In this document: in pieces, positions 34,851 through 48,499 of the stretch
How the letters are laid out: every line of letters begins with the position of its first letter
Position numbering within the stretch: the first letter of the stretch is position 1
Source of the DNA: Seriola aureovittata
Taxonomy: Eukaryota; Chordata; Actinopteri; Carangiformes; Carangidae
NCBI RefSeq assembly: GCF_021018895.1
Contig: NC_079386.1
Span: 806,001 to 870,000 of the forward strand
DNA length: 64,000 nucleotides
Direction of reading: 5' to 3'
Made by a program: the position numbers and the translations under genes
The notes under the pieces: generated by a model
The model's input: only the letters and a program-made list of their open reading frames with translations
What the model was told of the DNA's origin: nothing
Databases searched by the model: none

Positions 34851-34954
34851 ATACATGAAATATTTAATTTTTCTGGTACAAGTGATGCTGTAGATAGAGG
34901 AATAAGAGCCAGTACAAAGCCAAGCCGGACCCGTTAGCAGCTCATAGGGTTCTC

Positions 34955-35030
34955 CTCAGTAAACCAGACCAGTATTGGCTCCATGGTTGGACTGCACGAA
35001 TGACACTGATGGAGCAGTCCACCTGTGCTC
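34955..35030 (+). repeat. Short repeat shared with 48850-48975
   Basis: Shares CTCAGTAAACCAGACCAG and ACTGCACGAATGACACTGAT with CTCAGTAAAGCCAGACCAG and GCTGCACAAATGACACTGAT, in the same orientation. Confidence 0.5.
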
Positions 35031-36834
35031 TGGTTTCATCTTCTTTGTCTCATGCTTTCTTAGGTTTGTTCTTCAGTGGAGGAAATCCTTGCAGGTCACT
35101 TTTACCTGAACGCTGCGTACTGCACCGAGCTGTCTCACCTGTGGGCGGAGCCTGTGTGTTTATAAATGTGAGGATGAAGCGGCAGACCTCAGTTACACTA
35201 CTAACAAAGTTTAGAGACTTGGTTTATTTTCACCCATGTCAGTTAGCTGTGGTATTGGAGAAGCTGGAGTATTGATGTTATTTACAGAAATGTTCTGAAG
35301 CTGTTTGCTCAGTGAGGAAGACAAATGTTCCACATTTATAGTCTGAGCCTGCATGTACCTGTAATAACTCAGCCTCCTGAGGGACTTTGATTATTCTACT
35401 TGTCCCTTTGCATTTGTGTGAACACAAAGTGTGATTTGAAGGTCCCTCTTCCTGGCATCTTTTAAAGGTCATATAGTTTTATCTGACACTTCGAACAACC
35501 TTTTGAGTTTTGGCTTTAGTGCACATGTTTGCTCAGAGTGGTAGAGTTTTAAATACCATAATCGAGGTGTTGGAGATTTCACTGTCACTGTGGCATCCAG
35601 TTTCCCAAGATTCTTAAGGTGTGTTCAGACGAATTCAACCACTGGACTGTTTGTGTTCTTCATCTTTATCCGCCCTAAACAGCCGGCGCCCCAACTGTAC
35701 ACAAATTAGCTGGAAGCATGCAACAAGGGGGCCACCAGAATCTCCAGTTCTTTCTATTAGTCTGTTATTGTCTCAACATTTATAAAGTAGATTCATAAAG
35801 CCCCGTGATAAACACAATGGTTTTGCTGAAGGTGAAACATTTTCACCTCACAAGAAGAGGTCTTCACCCAAACCCATCCCTTGGAGGACGTATTCACATC
35901 CAATTACGTGCACTTGCATCTTTTTAATTACCTTCTATGCAATTGTACCATATCTAAACTTTCTGTAAGTCCACACAGAGTATAAGGTCTTATTTTAGCC
36001 ATATGTGCTTTTCAAAACAAATAGTAACAAATTTTGGATTCAAACCACTGATGCTGGAGATTCCCTTGTAGTAATCAATGGCTTAACATCTGGAAGCAAG
36101 GGAAGCACCGATGCAAGCTTTTCTCCCTTGATACAGATTCGTTTCCTCAGGTTTTCTGTCGATACAGAGTAGTGATCCGATACTAGTGCTCTCCTTTTTC
36201 CCGAATTCAAAATCTGTGTACTGCACTGTTTAGACTCATTTGGATCGTTTATGTAAAGTAACATAAGGCCAGGGACTTGAGGCTATAAAAACCATGAGCT
36301 GTCAGACTGAATGAAAATAACTGAAAAGTACTGAAAACTAAAAGTTTCCAAAATTGTTGGATGCCACCCAACCTGATTCTGCCAGTGAGATAAACAACTT
36401 GTTGAATGTTGAATTTGCCGAGTGTGACGATATGTTTGAGAATACCATCATTGTATAATATCAACTGAAATAGATTTTGACTCAAGAACCCTCCACAAGA
36501 CAGTAGCTGCCCTGAAGGAGCTATGTAAATCTTGCTATTGCTAATAGCTACCGTTAGCATTGACGGCTGTTTACTTACTAGTCTAGAAGAAATGTGAGTT
36601 CAGCATCAAACTTTCCTTTACTCACCTACAGCTTTCTCCAGTGGTGGACAGAAACATCAATGTTAACTGTTGTGTCTATCACGTCCTTTCCTCTATTGAA
36701 ATTGGTATGCTAACTAGCTAGCCACTGCCCATCTTGCCACTTTCCGATAGTGACTCACTGTAGCTTCCAGTCTGTCCTGAAGATTAGCTGCTCAGAGGAC
36801 GTATTATAACGATGCATCAACCTCCATGTTGGAA
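35031..36834. other. Non-coding, nothing clearly recognised
   Basis: A segment near 36090-36235 (GGGAAGCACCGATGCAAG ... AGTGATCCGATACTAG) resembles an 'AGGGATGCACCGAT' type hAT element but its limits are unclear. No exon found. Confidence 0.45.
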
Positions 36835-37290
36835 AATGACACTGAAGTGCCAAAACCTGCAGTTCTTCTAATGACCACTAGAGTCAATCCCCATTGACTT
36901 CCATGTTAAAATGTCCAACTTTACAGCAGAAATAAACATGTTTACAGCCCGACACAAAAACTGTTTTGGTCTCCACAGCTAATTTCCTCCTTCATGAAAA
37001 CTGTTTATATAACTCACCTGTTTACATTTTATTAAGGATTACATTTATATAGAATTTATTGTGTGGCCTCTTTGAGTGACAGGCGGGTGAGCATTGCTTG
37101 CCAAAAACTGGCATCAACCGAAGTCTCAGCTCCACACACGCCCTTCCTCTTTGCCCTTTTTTGGATTAGCTGGGAGTTAGCGGACACAGCCAAGATGGCG
37201 ACAGTGGAGCAGCCAGCTTCAAAGCCACTCCTCAGAAACTTGTGGGTGACCCCATGGAGGCTACACCCATCTTTATTTACAGTCTATGAT
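36835..37290 (+). repeat. Interspersed repeat family 'R3', copy 2 (plus), longest
   Basis: Contains all blocks of the 26245-26665 copy in inverse orientation, and extends further right with GTGGGTGACCCCATGGAGGC and 'CATCTTTATTTACAGTCTATGA'. Non-coding; an open frame across it is incidental. Confidence 0.8.
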
Positions 37291-40200
37291 TGTAAATGCA
37301 ACAATGGTCGAAGCTCTTGTCAAGCTACAAACAGCACCGTCTGCTTCTGGAAAGAAACCATGTTCAGTGGCAGAGAAAACCTACAAATAGCCCTTTTAAT
37401 GCTCTTACCATTTTAGTAAATATGTGAGTTAGTAGGAGGTAAAATAAGGAGGTGGTGTGGTGTTTTTCAACTTAACTGAATTGAAATAAAATGTCAGAGG
37501 TGTTTTTTTCTCTGAGCTACTTTTATTCTTTACCTCTGCAAAAAAATCATGAATCTCCCTTTGTTCCTTAAAGCAAAGCCACATGTCAAGAATGCGAGAG
37601 AGATTACTAGTCTTTTCTGTGATGGTGCTGTTTCTGTTACCGTAAATAAAATGATGTCTCTCATTAATGTAGTTGTGATTTACTGCTGCTGATGCTGAAC
37701 ATGATATTGAATTATTATTTTTCTAACCACCTGCCATCCCACACCATCCCTACCCCACTGTCCCAGCTCATTCATCCCTGTCCCATCCATCAGAGCGTTT
37801 CCCTCCCCTCCCGCTCTGCTGTCAGTGAATGGGGATTGACATTCAGCAGACCTTGAGGTGAAGGTTATTATATCCTATAGCAGTCCCTGGGTGTGAACCC
37901 CCATTACAGCACGAGGATACTCTGCATGTCGTCCAACACACAGTGGATCAATAGCAGTGATGTGAGGCCTGTCAGCAGGAAGCTGCATGAGCACAATGAA
38001 GACACACAAGATGGCTATGCTTTCTAGTGGTATGTGGACATCAGCCAGTGTGTGTGTGTGTGTGTGCGTGCGCGCAGACAATATTACTTGGCAGGAAACA
38101 TTGGAAATTTCTGCTTCAGTAAATGCATAAAAGAATTTCTTTGAGAATTTCATGCATTTCTCCTAGGCATTGTTTCACTTATAGAAGGTATTTGAAAAAT
38201 GTGAAGAAATGACTCAACAGCTAAAACTTGTGGATCATGTTGGAAATGTAAGGGACTGTATCAAAAAGTATAGGGGTGGGGTGTTTATCAGAAAAGGTGG
38301 GTGTATTGTAATATTTCTTCTTGCAGAGGGAAGCGTAGTCTGACCTCTCGGGGAGAACAGGGATGACCTTTAATTTTTTATCTCACCCAGACTCATATTT
38401 TATTTCAGCCTTGCTTACTTCCTTCCCTACTTCCTTCTTCCTTAAACTTGTAGCAAAAAGGATCAGTATATATCAGAGTATCACGGAGTACATGTGGGTC
38501 TTCACAGAATTACTGACTGAATGCTCTGCACAGAGTTCATTTATTAAGCATCATAGCAGAAAGCAGAAAAACATCGAACATTGTGAAAACATGGATGTAA
38601 TATTGTCTGGTTTGTATTTATTGTCATTGATAATTTTTAATCCGGTAAGAGGAAATTTAGGATTTGTGGTAGTATTTCTTTAAAAAAAAAGATGATAATG
38701 ATAACATAGTTTTGTAAGTATTTTTTGGGGAATTTTATTCTCACTGCCTACTGTCTAATATCATTATTGCTAAATGCTGGAGAAATGACAGGAAAACAAA
38801 GGAAAAGAGAGACAGGGAATCACATGCAACAAAGTCTCCAGCTGAATGCGAACTGAAGACACTGCAGTTTATGGTTGCTGGCGTAGTTTTGAATGTTTTC
38901 ATTAAATTCGCTAAGTTCAGGTCTCCCACACAAATAATTTCCCCACAGTCCCTAAGTAACTCAATTTAGATGTTAAATCGTTATTATAATTATGGTTAAA
39001 TAAATGATATCCTGGATTTTATAATCTATTGGCAAACCACTGTTTTCATTCTGTAACTTATTATTTGGACGTGAGAGGTTTGTGATAAACTCTTAGCTGG
39101 AGCAGAATTGGAGCAGTCACTAAATGTAATGACTTTCAGTTGTTCAATACCCAAATCCAAATTCCTTTCTGTTTTGGAACTGACTTTCGTTAAAAAAGGA
39201 GCTCACTTGGACCATTTGTAATAATTTTTACGGTATGTCGTAATGCATTTCCATGATGTCATCTAAGGGGTGAAATGAGAGCTCTTACCCTGGAGAGAGC
39301 GGCTGTATCTGGGTGAGGCTGGACGAGCCGTCCCCCCCCTGGGTGGACTGACCAGGACTGTTGAAGAAACTTTAATTTAATCCACTTTAATTTTTTCCAT
39401 TACACTGCATTACATGTTATGTGTCAAATTGTGCATGCACTTTGAGTAAAATCAATTATCCTTGGTTGAATTAACCAAAACCTCCAAGGGTGGGGACGAC
39501 GATGGCTGTTGCAGCTTCATTTGATAAAACGACTCAGGCTTGGCTCTTCCCCCCCCGAGCTGCTGGGTGCTCTAATCCCATGATGGGATATTCAGAGTAG
39601 AAATTAGTTTAGCATTTTAGTAGCACTGAGCCAGGCTGGGTTTCAGCTGCACTACTGGATGTTTGATATATTTCTTATGCTGATTAATTGCTCACAAACA
39701 CTCAGTCAATAACAGTCGTGAGGCCAAATACTTGAAATGCTAACTACATGAGTCAGACTGTGTTCTGGGGAAGTTTATCAGGTCTGTGCTGGCTGTGTTC
39801 TTCATTCATTTTAAATGTGTCCACCCTGTTATGTCACTTGGACCAAAAGCAGTTGTGTGCTTCAGTGTCAGTGCACTGATTTCATCCTATGGAGGGTGTA
39901 TTTATTTTATTGTGTCTTGTTTTAATTCTTTTTAGTTTTATTAGTATAGTATAATGAGTTTTTCAAGTTTTGACTGTAATTCAAATGTAGTTCTTTGGCT
40001 GCTTGTCTCTCTGTCTTGTCAGACAGTATTTCATGTTTGAGAACTTTATGCTCCTCTTTATTTATAAATAAACATGTTTATGTTTGGCAAAGTAAGACAT
40101 GCAAAAGAAAGTATCATGTGGTATCGGTATAAAAACTTATAGCACTTGGTCTGAAATTTTTCAAATGAGCCCTAAGTTCATTAAAGTTCCTCCAAACATG

Positions 40201-41371
40201 TTTTAAAATCCTCTGCTATGATTCATATTTAGTTTAACATGTTTTCACACATTAAACTGGGTCTGAAGCTCATCTCCGCTTACTTCCTGATTGTGAAATC
40301 TGGATCAAGCCTTGTGCCCCGCCCACCACCTGCTTGCTCCAGGTGGACAGGTGAAAGAGCAGAGAGTATCAAGATGGTTAGAGGAGGAAACATCAGAGAG
40401 ACTCAGCCACATGTTTGAGCCTCAGTCAGACCCAGACTCAGAGGAGTCTGAGACCAGAACCAGAGACTAGCAGACGGATCAGAACGGTTAGCATAGTTAG
40501 CATCTTTTATTTGTTTATGTTGTTTGTTAGCTTGTAGCTGAGAGTGTCTGACACAGTGTTAGTGGTTGCGCTAATGCTAACTCTCTCTGTGTGTGCTGAC
40601 AAGGCTTCAGGTTTATTTAGCCCCGCCCCCCGTCCCCACAGGTTGACAGGATTGGTTCCTTAGGTTTGTGACGTATGAAACCCTGGCTGTCTGAATCTGG
40701 GTTTATGAGACTGTCCTTGGTTCACTGCAGTTCAAGGTGGAAACACTCAGTCATGGTGTTGATGATTATTTCTCTCATCATATGACTTGTATTATATAAA
40801 AATATCATATGGATGTTACAAAGGTTAAACCCTGGATTCTCATCATAGAAGTCTTTAACATCTTATAACAAGTCACTCTGCATCCACTATTTAGTGACAC
40901 CTTTTCACTTCTGCAAGAAGCAAAAAGAAAAACAAAAAGTCTTACTGTCAAAAGCAAAAAACATTCATTCCCATGAGAGAACAGGTCAGGGGTCATCTGC
41001 AGTTGGGAGCTCATTCATGTGAAGTGGTTCACACGTTGTAATTTTCACATTACTGTGTTAAATACACAGTATTTAAAACACTTGATGTCCCCAGGTCATG
41101 TTAGTGCTAATGGACTGGTGCTGTGTTAGTGCAGCATTAAGCCTCTATCCTGGTGTGTGCTGACAGAGTGCTGACTACATACATCTGTCCTTCACTTGAT
41201 GCTGCACAGCTTGAGAAACATTCATTACAGTGAGTTAAAGCACCATGTACTAGTTATCGACTGAACATCACTCTGCTGATTTGGTCTGTTACAAACCAAC
41301 ACAACCCAAAACCATCAGCTGCTCTCTTGTTCCATTTGTCTCTGTCTTTGGTTTCCATCCCTCCCTCCCTA

Positions 41372-41381
<10 letters not shown>
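37291..41381. other. Non-coding, nothing clearly recognised
   Basis: Two GC-richer patches (about 39290-39360 and 39480-39600) stand out from the AT-rich background; the second contains a 15-bp near-palindrome at 39575-39589. Poly-C runs lie at about 39331 and 39551. No exon or named repeat. Confidence 0.5.

Positions 41382-41412
<31 letters not shown>
41382..41412. repeat. CT microsatellite
   Basis: About 15 CT units. Confidence 0.9.
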
Positions 41413-41415
<3 letters not shown>

Positions 41416-41626
41416 CGCTCTTTCTTCCCTCTTCACAGGCTCTCATGCTGATTGGAAACTGTTGGTCTTCCTGGAGGCTTTGTAGTGTTAGTGTGTGTTC
41501 ATTGCTGCTCTTCATATCTTGTTAAATCAGCTCAGGCATCCTCCGCTCCTCTGTACAGCTCTGATTACACATGTTCTGTGGTTTTGAGCTGTTGTGTGAG
41601 TTCGGTGAAACTGATGTCATGGTTTG

Positions 41627-41629
<3 letters not shown>

Positions 41630-41661
<32 letters not shown>
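41630..41661. repeat. GT microsatellite
   Basis: About 16 GT units. Confidence 0.95.
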
Positions 41662-41663
<2 letters not shown>

Positions 41664-41844
41664 CTGTGGTTGTCAACTCCCTTTATCCTGTTTACACAAA
41701 AGTGATTTCTCAGCCTGGTAAAACATGTACATGTGTGTAAATGTGGTGCTTTGTCCTGTATGGAAGGTCATGTGGGTCAAAAAATTTAGAGATGAATAAG
41801 AATGATGAATAAATGCAGAAATATCAACAAACCTACCTGCTGCT

Positions 41845-42010
41845 GAAATGTGGGGGCAGGGACTGGTGAACTTCTTCAAATTTGGCACAAACATTCACCT
41901 GGACTCAAGGATGAACTGATTAGATTTTGATAGTCAAAGGTCAATGGTCAATGTCAGTGTGACCTCGCAAAACACTTTTTAGCCATGGAGGAGTCAAGGA
42001 GGTCAGACAA
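41845..42010 (-). repeat. 'TGACCTTTGACC' family repeat, copy 2
   Basis: Contains 'GAACTTCTTCAAATTTGGCA', 'GGACTCAAGGATGAACTGAT', TTTTGATAGTCAAAGGTCAA, GTGTGACCTCGCAAAACACT and 'TTTTTAGCCAT', i.e. the reverse complement of the plus-strand copies. One half of its palindrome (ATGTCAGTGTGACCT) has a mismatch. Confidence 0.7.
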
Positions 42011-44585
42011 CCACAAGGCTGTAACTGTTGTTCCTCTTGTATCCATACATTTACTTCCATCAGACTTTGGAATAATAAAAAATAAAAATAGTTTGAAAAA
42101 AATATTTTGAAACGTTGTTTCTGACATGAATGTGCACCAGAGAGAGAGCAAAGAATCACCTATTTGCACCCAAGTCTTTGTGTGCTATCACATCCTCCCA
42201 AAAACACACCTTTGGAATCGTGTTTGTTTATTGCATTTCGACACAGTTGGACCTCCACAGTGTAAAGCGTGCTGGCTACCTCAACATTGCCAGAGCAGGG
42301 GGGGCTCTAATCCAATCATCTCTCTCACTTAGGACAGATTGTAGTGTGTGATTCACATGCCCACGTGTACATGAGTGCATGCATGTGTGTGCAAAACACC
42401 ATGCTTCCTTACCTGTGTGACTCCTGGCTGCTGTGTCTGTCCAATGCTTTGCAATATGTGAGTAACACGGAAACTACAGGCTCAAATTAGGGTCAGTAAG
42501 ATTTTGATTTTGTAGGTGTTAATCAACCTTTGTAAACTTGTAATATTAAATTGCTGAATTTTTCTTTTCTGTTTTACCTGGTTCTTGTTTTATTCATTGT
42601 TACCTTCCTGTATCCTGGGAATCTTTCCGGGAACGTAACAGCCATAAAAGAGATAAAAGATCAAATCTGTGAACCAATGATGTCAGTGGTGAATTTACAC
42701 AAAGACAGTGTGAAAAAAGAGCTTTTTTTTGAACAGGTGTGTGTTTACAACAAACAGTTGAAGAAACAGTTTGTTTCTAATCTGTCTGACTGTTTAACTG
42801 ATTGTTGTTATAATTACCAAAAATATGAAAATAATCTAAACTGGAGTTTTCCTTGAAACATCATGATATTAAGTTTTTCATTCTCTGCATAAACAAGTTG
42901 TAAATTAGAGGCACAGACACAGATTTACAGAGACAAATCACTCTGCATTTATTTGTGCTTTGTGTTTAGGGGAATAGTTGAAACCAAAGATGATGTTCAC
43001 CATCCTTTTATCTACAGCTGTTGAATGGTGACAGAAGTTCATCCATACACAGTGTGAAGATATGAATCCTCTGGTTAGTGCTCATGGGGAAGAAATAGTT
43101 TCAAACAAATAGCAGTGAAAAGTAAAAATGTGATGCTAGTCTATCATACAACGGCGACAGTGAAATATTTTTTAAGATATTGTTTTCATAGATATAAAAA
43201 CCTACGCATGGTGCTTTTTGATGAACTCCTCCCTGTAGCCTGCCAGTGTTTTTCTACCTGAAAAAAACATGTACATATGTATGTATGTATATATGCATCG
43301 TATATATAGATATATATACACACATAGAACAAAAACAAAGGAGAAGCCGTCCCTTGGACAAACAGTAGAGAACATTGATTGGCCTTTAGGTATTAACAGC
43401 TTATTTCCACTTTTATTCATCTTACAATTGGTTCTTAGTGAGTATTACAACCTCACAGAAACACTTACATGCTTAAAGTCATGTTTATCTGTGGCTGCTC
43501 CCGAGTAGAGTAGCAGATAAAAGACTAGGAGAGGATAAGCAGAGGTGTGATCCTCCCTCAGAGCTTTGCCCTGCATTATCCTGCTTTAGTAACACTGTAT
43601 ACTTTCATCCTTCAGGGTTTTAAATGATGTAGCTGCAGTAACAGAGAAGCATCTGAGGCAGCAGCGCCTCGTCTGTCAGGGATGGGTCTGTCCTGAGCTG
43701 GAGGTAGAAGTAACCTGTCGCATACAACAGCAAGGGAGATTTAGGAAGCCTGGAATCATGTGGATCCAGACTGGATTCACTCCATTAGATGGTATTTGCA
43801 TGCAGCAGCAGATATCTTTGTGATCTGGGGAGTTGGCATTCTTAAAGATGTATAAATTGACATTTTTAGCCACTTGGGGGCAGCAGAACAAGCTGTTAAT
43901 GCAACGTCTAACATATTTTCATGTAATAAAGTTGTTAAGGATAATCTGTTGGAGAAACTGTACCATAACATTCAGCAGAGAGGGAGCACACCAGCGTTTA
44001 TACACTTTTCCCACCAAGATTATTAGGTAGAAACTATTTTTTTAAAGCGGGTAAACCCGTTAATAAAAGCAGACTGACCTCTTTTCCCCGTCCAGTCCAG
44101 TTTGTCTTTCTGTTCGAACTGAGGACGCACACAACTGCAAGGAGTGATGTCATCACATTAGCTGCTAGCTGCTATGCTATCTGGTAGAACAGATCTGTCA
44201 TGTCTCATCCCTGGCTTTCATGTTGCTGTAGAAGTGTCGGAGCATTCGCGTTAGACGCTTCAATTTATGATTGTGTGTTTTTAAAACTTATTTCAGGGCT
44301 GAAGCTCAATCTTTCATCTCTGAACAGAGTGTGGCTGTGGTGTTTCTGGTGTAACAGCACTATGCTGGACAGGTGACAGGTGTGTTTACAGTGTCTGTCT
44401 CTTAGAGATGTCACAGCAGGAAAAGGAGTGAAAATTAGCGAGTTCACCCTGGTTTTGTATTTAGATCAATGAAGACTGGCACCAGAGCCTATAAATACCT
44501 GCATCAGTCATGTGACCTGGGATTGAATGCTGATTGTTTCCTTTTCCATTGCAAACAAAAGCCAGATGTTAGCAGGTCTTAGAGG
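42011..44585. other. Non-coding, nothing recognised
   Basis: Includes short TATGTA/TATATA low-complexity around 43270-43320. No supportable exon or repeat family. Confidence 0.55.
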
Positions 44586-44589
44586 GTTT

Positions 44590-44780
44590 TTTGACCAGTG
44601 CAGAAGGGGCTTTATTCTGACTGATATTTCTGGCTGCACAACCAATGCGTGTCCAGTATTCCCTCTCCCTTTGCTCTGTTTTGGTCTCCACCAACTTCTG
44701 AGAAATATATTGGGTCTGCTGTTTGGTACTGGGCAGGCAGTGTTCAGAGTTTCAGCTGGAGTCAGTTGCTTTCTGTAATC
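44590..44780 (+). repeat. Repeat fragment shared with 54500-54640, copy 1
   Basis: Shares GCTCTGTTTTGGTCTCCACC, AACTTCTGAGAAATAT and 'TCTGCTGTTTGGTACTGGGC' with GCTCTGTTTGGTCTCCACC, AACTCCTGAGAAAAAC and 'TCTGCTGTTTGCTGCT' there. Confidence 0.5.
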
Positions 44781-44829
44781 AAACTGGGAACTTGAATCAC
44801 CGCCTCACAGTTGTTTTCTCCACCATCCA

Positions 44830-45165
44830 GCCAAGTTACAGGAAATATGGTTACAGTTGCACTTCCTGAGTTACATCGTTGAATAATGGTCACAAGTGTT
44901 TTACAACCTTCACCTTTTGGATTAAAAATGTCATCACTTCATTTTATCCTTATAGACATTGAATTGTGTCACAGTGACCTTGACCTTTGACCTTTGACCA
45001 CCAAATTCTAATCAGTTCCTCCTTAGTTCCAAGTGAGTGAGCATGTGTGTGTGTGTGTGAATGTTAGTGCCACATTTGAAGAAAGGCCTTACTTAGATAT
45101 TGTGTTGACGATTATGAGACAGACAGATGGACGACCTGGAAACATAATGCCTCCGGCTCTGACTT
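44830..45165 (+). repeat. 'TGACCTTTGACC' family repeat, copy 3
   Basis: Contains 'CCAAGTTACAGGAAATATGG', GTTGAATAATGGTCACAAG, ATTGAATTGTGTCACAG, then TGACCTTGACCTTTGACC extended by a further TTTGACCA, 'CCACATTTGAAGAAA' and 'ACATAATGCCTCCGGC'. It overlaps the left part of the 57200 copy. Confidence 0.75.
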
Positions 45166-46190
45166 TTATCCTTGGTGGTGTTCTGACTGCAGGTGAGTTT
45201 CTGTCTGACCTTTTGTGACCAGTCTGCTCTCATCCAGACACACAACCACCACCACGCTCAGAGCTGTGCTGCTGGCTGCGTCATAATGTGTGTTAATTAA
45301 TCCTTGCCTCTTTCTTTTGTGCTCTTTGGATGTACTCTAAAATAATATTACTTTGTATGCTGCACATGCCGACCACTCATGTATTCATTTATTACAATAT
45401 ATTCTCAGAGCCTATAAAAAGGTCAAGTGAAAGCAAGAACTAGGATCTAGAATCTTATTTGCATTGCTTTGGCCATCATCCCTATTTGGGGGGGTGCGGG
45501 GGTCGGCCTGAATGGATGGGTCAACAAAGTCAGTGACTGTTTAAGCAAGACTGCTGTTCATGTCAGGTTTCCTGCCAAGGACACTACACTACTCAACACT
45601 TGTTTCCTCTGACCTTGGCAACAAAGGTTCAACAGCAGAGGTGACAACTCAGCTTCCCAAACCTAAATCAACTCAAATCATCATCTAACCAAGTCGTTCT
45701 TGTGCCTAAATCTGGCACAAATGTCAGATGGGGAAACAGTTATGTGAATCATTTTTCCATCAGGGATTTATAAGAATTCTGGAAGGCACTGTTCCTTCCA
45801 ATGAGGGCTGCCAGACCCACAAATGCTGGGTCAATTTTAAAAGCAATGAAACAAAATGTATACTGTAGTTTAGTGTGGATTGGATCACATAATCGTTGAT
45901 ATATGTGAACATATGGGGCAAGAATCACAAGCAATCAGCTGATCTGACACGTTGTAAACAAACCTCCAGATTAGACTCACACCCAAAACACAGTTTACAG
46001 ACTGACTTCAACTCTGACGACTGTATTTATTGTTGTTGTTGAGTGTTAGTATGTAATGAGAGATTATTAGCAACATTTCAATTGTGCTCACATTCAGTTT
46101 TACCTCCAAACAGAGTGGTTTAGGTGATATGGTTAAACTGTAGGCTTATTACACTCTGATTGGCTCGCGGCTTGTGTCTGAGACTTGGTT
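45166..46190. other. Non-coding, nothing recognised
   Basis: No exon, repeat or RNA signal identified. Confidence 0.55.
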
Positions 46191-46191
46191 G

Positions 46192-46425
46192 TTTGGCTCA
46201 GGAGGTAAAGTGGGTCATCTACTAATCAGAAGGTCAGCAGTTTGATCTGTGCATCAAAGTGTTCCCAAGGGCAAAATTCTGAATACTGATACTGAACTTC
46301 ACATGGCCCCTGATGGCTGTCCCATCAGTGTATGGGTGTGATGTATGAATGGGTGAATGAAAGTGTCAAGTATTGTAAAGCACTTACAGCTATACAAGTG
46401 CAGTATATTTACCATTTACTGGTCT
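46192..46425 (+). repeat. SINE-like repeat ('GGCTCAGGAGGTAGAG' family), plus copy
   Basis: TTTGGCTCAGGAGGTAAAGT, GTCATCTACTAATCAGAAGG, GGTCAGCAGTTTGATCTGTG (B-box-like), CCTGATGGCTGTCCCATCAG, 'GTGAATGAAAGTGTCAAG' and 'AAGCACTTACAGCTATACAA'. Same family as 15345-15560 (-) and 2785-2850 (-). Confidence 0.7.
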
Positions 46426-47344
46426 TTCAGCTCTGGTTTGTTCTCCACCAACCCACCAGTTTAGGTACTAGCTCACCCCTACACAAATGTAGTATAGGTA
46501 CATATATTGAATTTCCATATATTAAATATATTTCCATATAAAATAGAAGGACATATGAAAAACTATATATGACACCTATTAGAAATGTGAACTATTTCAT
46601 ACATTGACACGTGCCTAACCCATACAAACGTGTGTGTTTATGTATTGTATGTATACTATATTACATGAATATATATCCATCTCAAAGCCTGTCAATATAT
46701 GTTGATATTATTTACAGAAGTGTCCAAAAGACTGAGACTTTCTCAGAATGTGAAGCTAGACATGTTTAAGATGAAGGCGAAATAATATAAACAATATAAA
46801 AATGATTCATATTAGATACAACAGGTTAGACATTTTCCTATGGATATTTCATATATGTTATAAACTTGATATATCTAGAGGATGTATACATGTGATAAGA
46901 ATAACCAAAACAGTCAAGTCGTGGGTCATAAAACCACAACAATGAGCTAAAGGAGGCTAAAAAAATCTATAGACAATATTAAGTGCAGCATTAAAGTCAT
47001 AACAGATAAAATAAGTTTTATTTGTTACTGCTGTTAGTTTCTGGGACCCTTTAAATTTGTTGCTATAAATAAATGAATGAATGGCAGTCATGTGTTAGCG
47101 CACACAGCTAATTTCATCACTCTCAGAGCTGTGCTGTTGTGGTATTTTCCATGTGGAGAGGACACTGTCGAACTTTTCCAGGGCTGTGAAGATGGAAATG
47201 CTGATGGTTGAGCTGCTGGTGAAGTGTTGCCGTTGTGGTACAGCTGGAAGGAAATCATTAAAGCGCCAGACCTTGCGGACACGGGGCGACCAGGCAAGGA
47301 ATGCTGAAGGCAGGGGAATGTTACCACATGTACCACTGATCTGT

Positions 47345-47345
<1 letters not shown>
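46426..47345. other. Non-coding; GC-richer patch at 47100-47340
   Basis: The 47100-47340 patch is GC-richer than its AT-rich surroundings and is open over 82 codons on the minus strand, but I see no homology, and its reading frame has no clear splice borders. Confidence 0.4.

Positions 47346-47401
<56 letters not shown>
47346..47401. repeat. GACA tetranucleotide microsatellite
   Basis: About 14 perfect GACA units, immediately right of the 47100-47340 patch. Confidence 0.95.
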
Positions 47402-48499
47402 TATTTCTACTGTGGATATACAGACAGTGCTGTGTGATTTTGTCTGTGTGTTAAAGTTACTGTAGGTGTTGATTGAAATAAGTGGAAACATGTCATTGTA
47501 AGTCATTCAGCAGCAACACTTCTCCAACATCTTTAAACCTCCTCTGGAAACAAGCTTTAGCTCCTTGTCCAAAAGGTTTAGACCCCAACATGGATCTGAT
47601 ATTTTCTTTTGTACTTGTTCGTAAAAGTCTCTTGTGATTTAAAAGCATCATCATAATGACACAGCTTTTCTTCTCCTCTCCTCTGCTCTCCCCTCCTCTA
47701 ATAATATGCAGCCAGTAAAGACCTTGACCCAGAGGAGGGTGCAGTCTAATAGCTGCTGCTGAGACCACACAGGCCTATGTCACACTGTCCTGGGGTTCAG
47801 TTTGCTAAAGCCTCATTACACATGTTTATCTGCACAAAGTTGAAAGTTAATCTCTGCACAGAAACAGTTTCAGCCACGTTTTTCAGTCATCTATCCCACA
47901 AATGTCTGATGGAAACGACGCACTCCTGTTTAAATCACCCCAGCTGTCTACACAGACTGTGTATGTGCATGTGAATGCAAAGACTGGCAGAGATTTTCCT
48001 GTTGAGACCTATATCTGTGGTGGTTGTGCTGTTGTAAAGCGGTCATGTTATTTACTTACTCCAGCTTCTTTCTTCTTTTTCCTGATCCTCTCCTGTCAGA
48101 GAAATGCTGCACTCTGTTTGTTCCTCCGCCGCTTTATTTTTAGTCTTACTCTGGTCCCGTGGCTTCCGTGATGACTAAGGTAATGATGAAGCCCTTGTCT
48201 GTTTGTTTGTGCGAACCAAAGCTTCATCACAGCAGATGTGGGGGACAACAAACAGAAAGACGACTACCTTTATGTTTTTAGTTCTCTCTTGTTGTGATAC
48301 AGAATGATGAGAGCAGCAGGACTTTTACATGAATATTTTAGAGTAATAAAAAAAGAAAAAGAAAATGTCTACAGAGGGAGAAAAAGGAAGATGAGGAGGT
48401 TCCACTGATAAAGTCAAGCATGTGTATACGCTATGTGCAGGTCTGATGGATATGTACTATAAGAATACATTGATCTGTTAAACTGTTTCATTCTTTAAA
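47402..48499. other. Non-coding, nothing recognised
   Basis: No supportable feature. Confidence 0.55.
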
